A stretch of 64,000 bases of DNA, taken from Ornithinibacillus gellani. Its GTDB lineage: Bacteria; Bacillota; Bacilli; Bacillales; Amphibacillaceae. Positions 63,234 to 64,000 of the stretch are shown piece after piece. The position numbers and the translations under genes were made by a program. The notes beneath the pieces are model-generated. The model did no database searches. It was not told where the DNA came from and saw nothing but the letters and a program-made list of their open reading frames with translations. Location of the stretch: contig NZ_QTSZ01000017.1 in NCBI RefSeq assembly GCF_003730295.1, positions 186,001-250,000 of the forward strand, written 5' to 3'. How positions within the stretch are numbered: the stretch's first letter is position 1; every line of letters starts with the position of its first letter.

Positions 63234-63835
63234 TGCAACTACGATCCATCCTCATCGTTCTCGGCATTTTTATACTAGCAGGCTGTCAGCAGGACAATCG
63301 CGAAAATGCATTGGAAGAGAAATCCGCATCTGATCGAATCATTCACGTAGAAAACACCAATCAAACACAGCTTAAAAACTATTCCAACTCTGAAATTGCC
63401 AACCATCTGTCCAATGTTGCAGCATCTGTACCTGATGTTCATGGAGCGGCAGCAATTGTAGCTGGACCCTATGCAGTGGTTGGGATTGATGTAGATCAGG
63501 ACCTTGACCGAACTAGGGTTGGAACACTGAAGTATTCTGTTTCTGAGGCACTAAGTCACGACCCATATGGCAAAACAGCAGTTGTTGTTGCCGACGGGGA
63601 TGTTTTGAAAAGAATTCGTGATATGAATGATAAAATAAAACAAGGCTATCCTGTCCAGGCAGTTGTTGATGAATTAGCAGCAATTGTAGGGCGTTATATG
63701 CCTTACCTTCCTCCACCAGAAGATCAACCTAAGGATTCTGATCAAAATAAAGATGTCCTACCAAAAGATGAGGAAAAAGAATTGGATGACATTCAAGAGA
63801 AACAGTCTAATGATATGATGAACAAAAAAGAATAA
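63233..63835 (+). CDS. ylaJ: YhcN/YlaJ-family sporulation lipoprotein
   Basis: An exported lipoprotein of 200 residues: signal sequence with lipobox LAGC (Cys18) followed by QQDNRE. The YhcN/YlaJ domain (about residues 48-160) has VPDVHGAAAIVAGPYAVVGIDVD, TAVVVADGD and RIRDMNDKIKQGYPVQAVVDEL. The C-terminal 40 residues are acidic and low-complexity. Family members associate with the spore inner membrane or germination apparatus. AGGAGG lies 9 nt from the ATG and is occluded in a long hairpin. In B. subtilis ylaK (phoH-like) lies between ylaL and ylaJ, but not here. Confidence 0.88.
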   Translation: MQLRSILIVLGIFILAGCQQDNRENALEEKSASDRIIHVENTNQTQLKNYSNSEIANHLSNVAASVPDVHGAAAIVAGPYAVVGIDVDQDLDRTRVGTLKYSVSEALSHDPYGKTAVVVADGDVLKRIRDMNDKIKQGYPVQAVVDELAAIVGRYMPYLPPPEDQPKDSDQNKDVLPKDEEKELDDIQEKQSNDMMNKKE

Positions 63836-64000
63836 ATAAAAAAACCCCCTGGCAATATGCTAGGAGCGATGATTCATGACTGAAACAATACTAATTTTAT
63901 CGTATTAAGAAGCAAACATTTTATAACTAGAATACCCCTCCGGGAATATACTTTATATTTATCATTACGGGTACAAGAAAGACAGCGCAGTCCTAGGACG

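Noticed and set aside
63842-63910. Short plus-strand frame MTETILILSY after GGAGCG at the end of the window
   Set aside because: Only ten codons, no known relatives that I recognise; more likely chance sequence after ylaJ.

Overview
The window is a chromosomal segment of a low-GC, endospore-forming member of the Bacillaceae. Evidence: paired sigE and sigG, spoIIGA, spoVD, spoVE, an RsfA-type regulator, ylbJ, a meso-DAP type MurE, BshC for bacillithiol, and near-complete synteny with the Bacillus subtilis pyr / ylm / dcw / ylb / cta / yla region. It is read here in reverse, so most genes are on the minus strand. Gene content and spacing fit a halotolerant Oceanobacillus/Virgibacillus-like genus, but that placement is an inference. 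No prophage, plasmid, CRISPR array, rRNA or tRNA was seen.

Layout. 1-2 kb: start of pyrC, then pyrB and pyrR with two PyrR-type attenuators. 2-7 kb: rluD, lspA, a three-unit 154-bp repeat array, and ileS with a T-box. 7-11 kb: the divIVA-ylmHG-sepF-ylmED-ylmC division cluster. 11-14 kb: sigG, sigE and spoIIGA, with recognisable sporulation promoters. 14-31 kb: the dcw cluster read backwards (ftsZ, ftsA, divIB, spoVE, murD, mraY, murF, murE, spoVD, pbpB, ftsL, rsmH, mraZ). murG and murB are not at their usual place. 31-37 kb: bshC, a DUF3397 gene, a panE-like gene, ylbP, an rsfA-like gene, a crotonase, rpmF and a DUF177 gene. 38-47 kb: the ylb genes (tmcAL, ylbL, ylbJ, coaD, rsmD, ylbG, ylbF, ylbE, ylbD, ylbC, a YugN gene), an AI-2E-family membrane protein, and a probable small RNA between rsmD and ylbG. 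48-49 kb: a mobile-element-like repeat carrying a second three-unit array. 49-57 kb: the caa3 oxidase operon ctaB-C-D-E-F-G with ctaM, and divergent ctaA. 57-64 kb: pycA, ftsW, ylaN, ylaL and ylaJ.

How the genes work together. Most of the window builds and divides the cell: precursor synthesis (murE, murF, mraY, murD), septal transpeptidases (pbpB, spoVD) with SEDS partners (spoVE, ftsW), and the divisome (ftsZ, ftsA, sepF, divIB, ftsL, divIVA). Interleaved genes convert vegetative division into sporulation. The 49-57 kb block assembles heme A and the terminal oxidase, and pycA supplies oxaloacetate.

The coding sequence is conventional; the interest lies between genes. Four features stand out. 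(1) An RBS-sequestering hairpin at ylaJ whose 5' arm contains a forespore-type promoter, so only promoter-proximal transcripts would be translatable. (2) A 152-156 bp repeat family in two tandem triplets 45 kb apart, homogenised within each locus and able to form mutually exclusive hairpins. (3) A dispersed element with CTGGGACA / TGTCCCAG ends and built-in terminator hairpins, present in three states of decay, one hosting the second repeat array. (4) A plus-strand small-RNA candidate between rsmD and ylbG. All coordinates and start choices come from reading the sequence; no database search or folding program was run.
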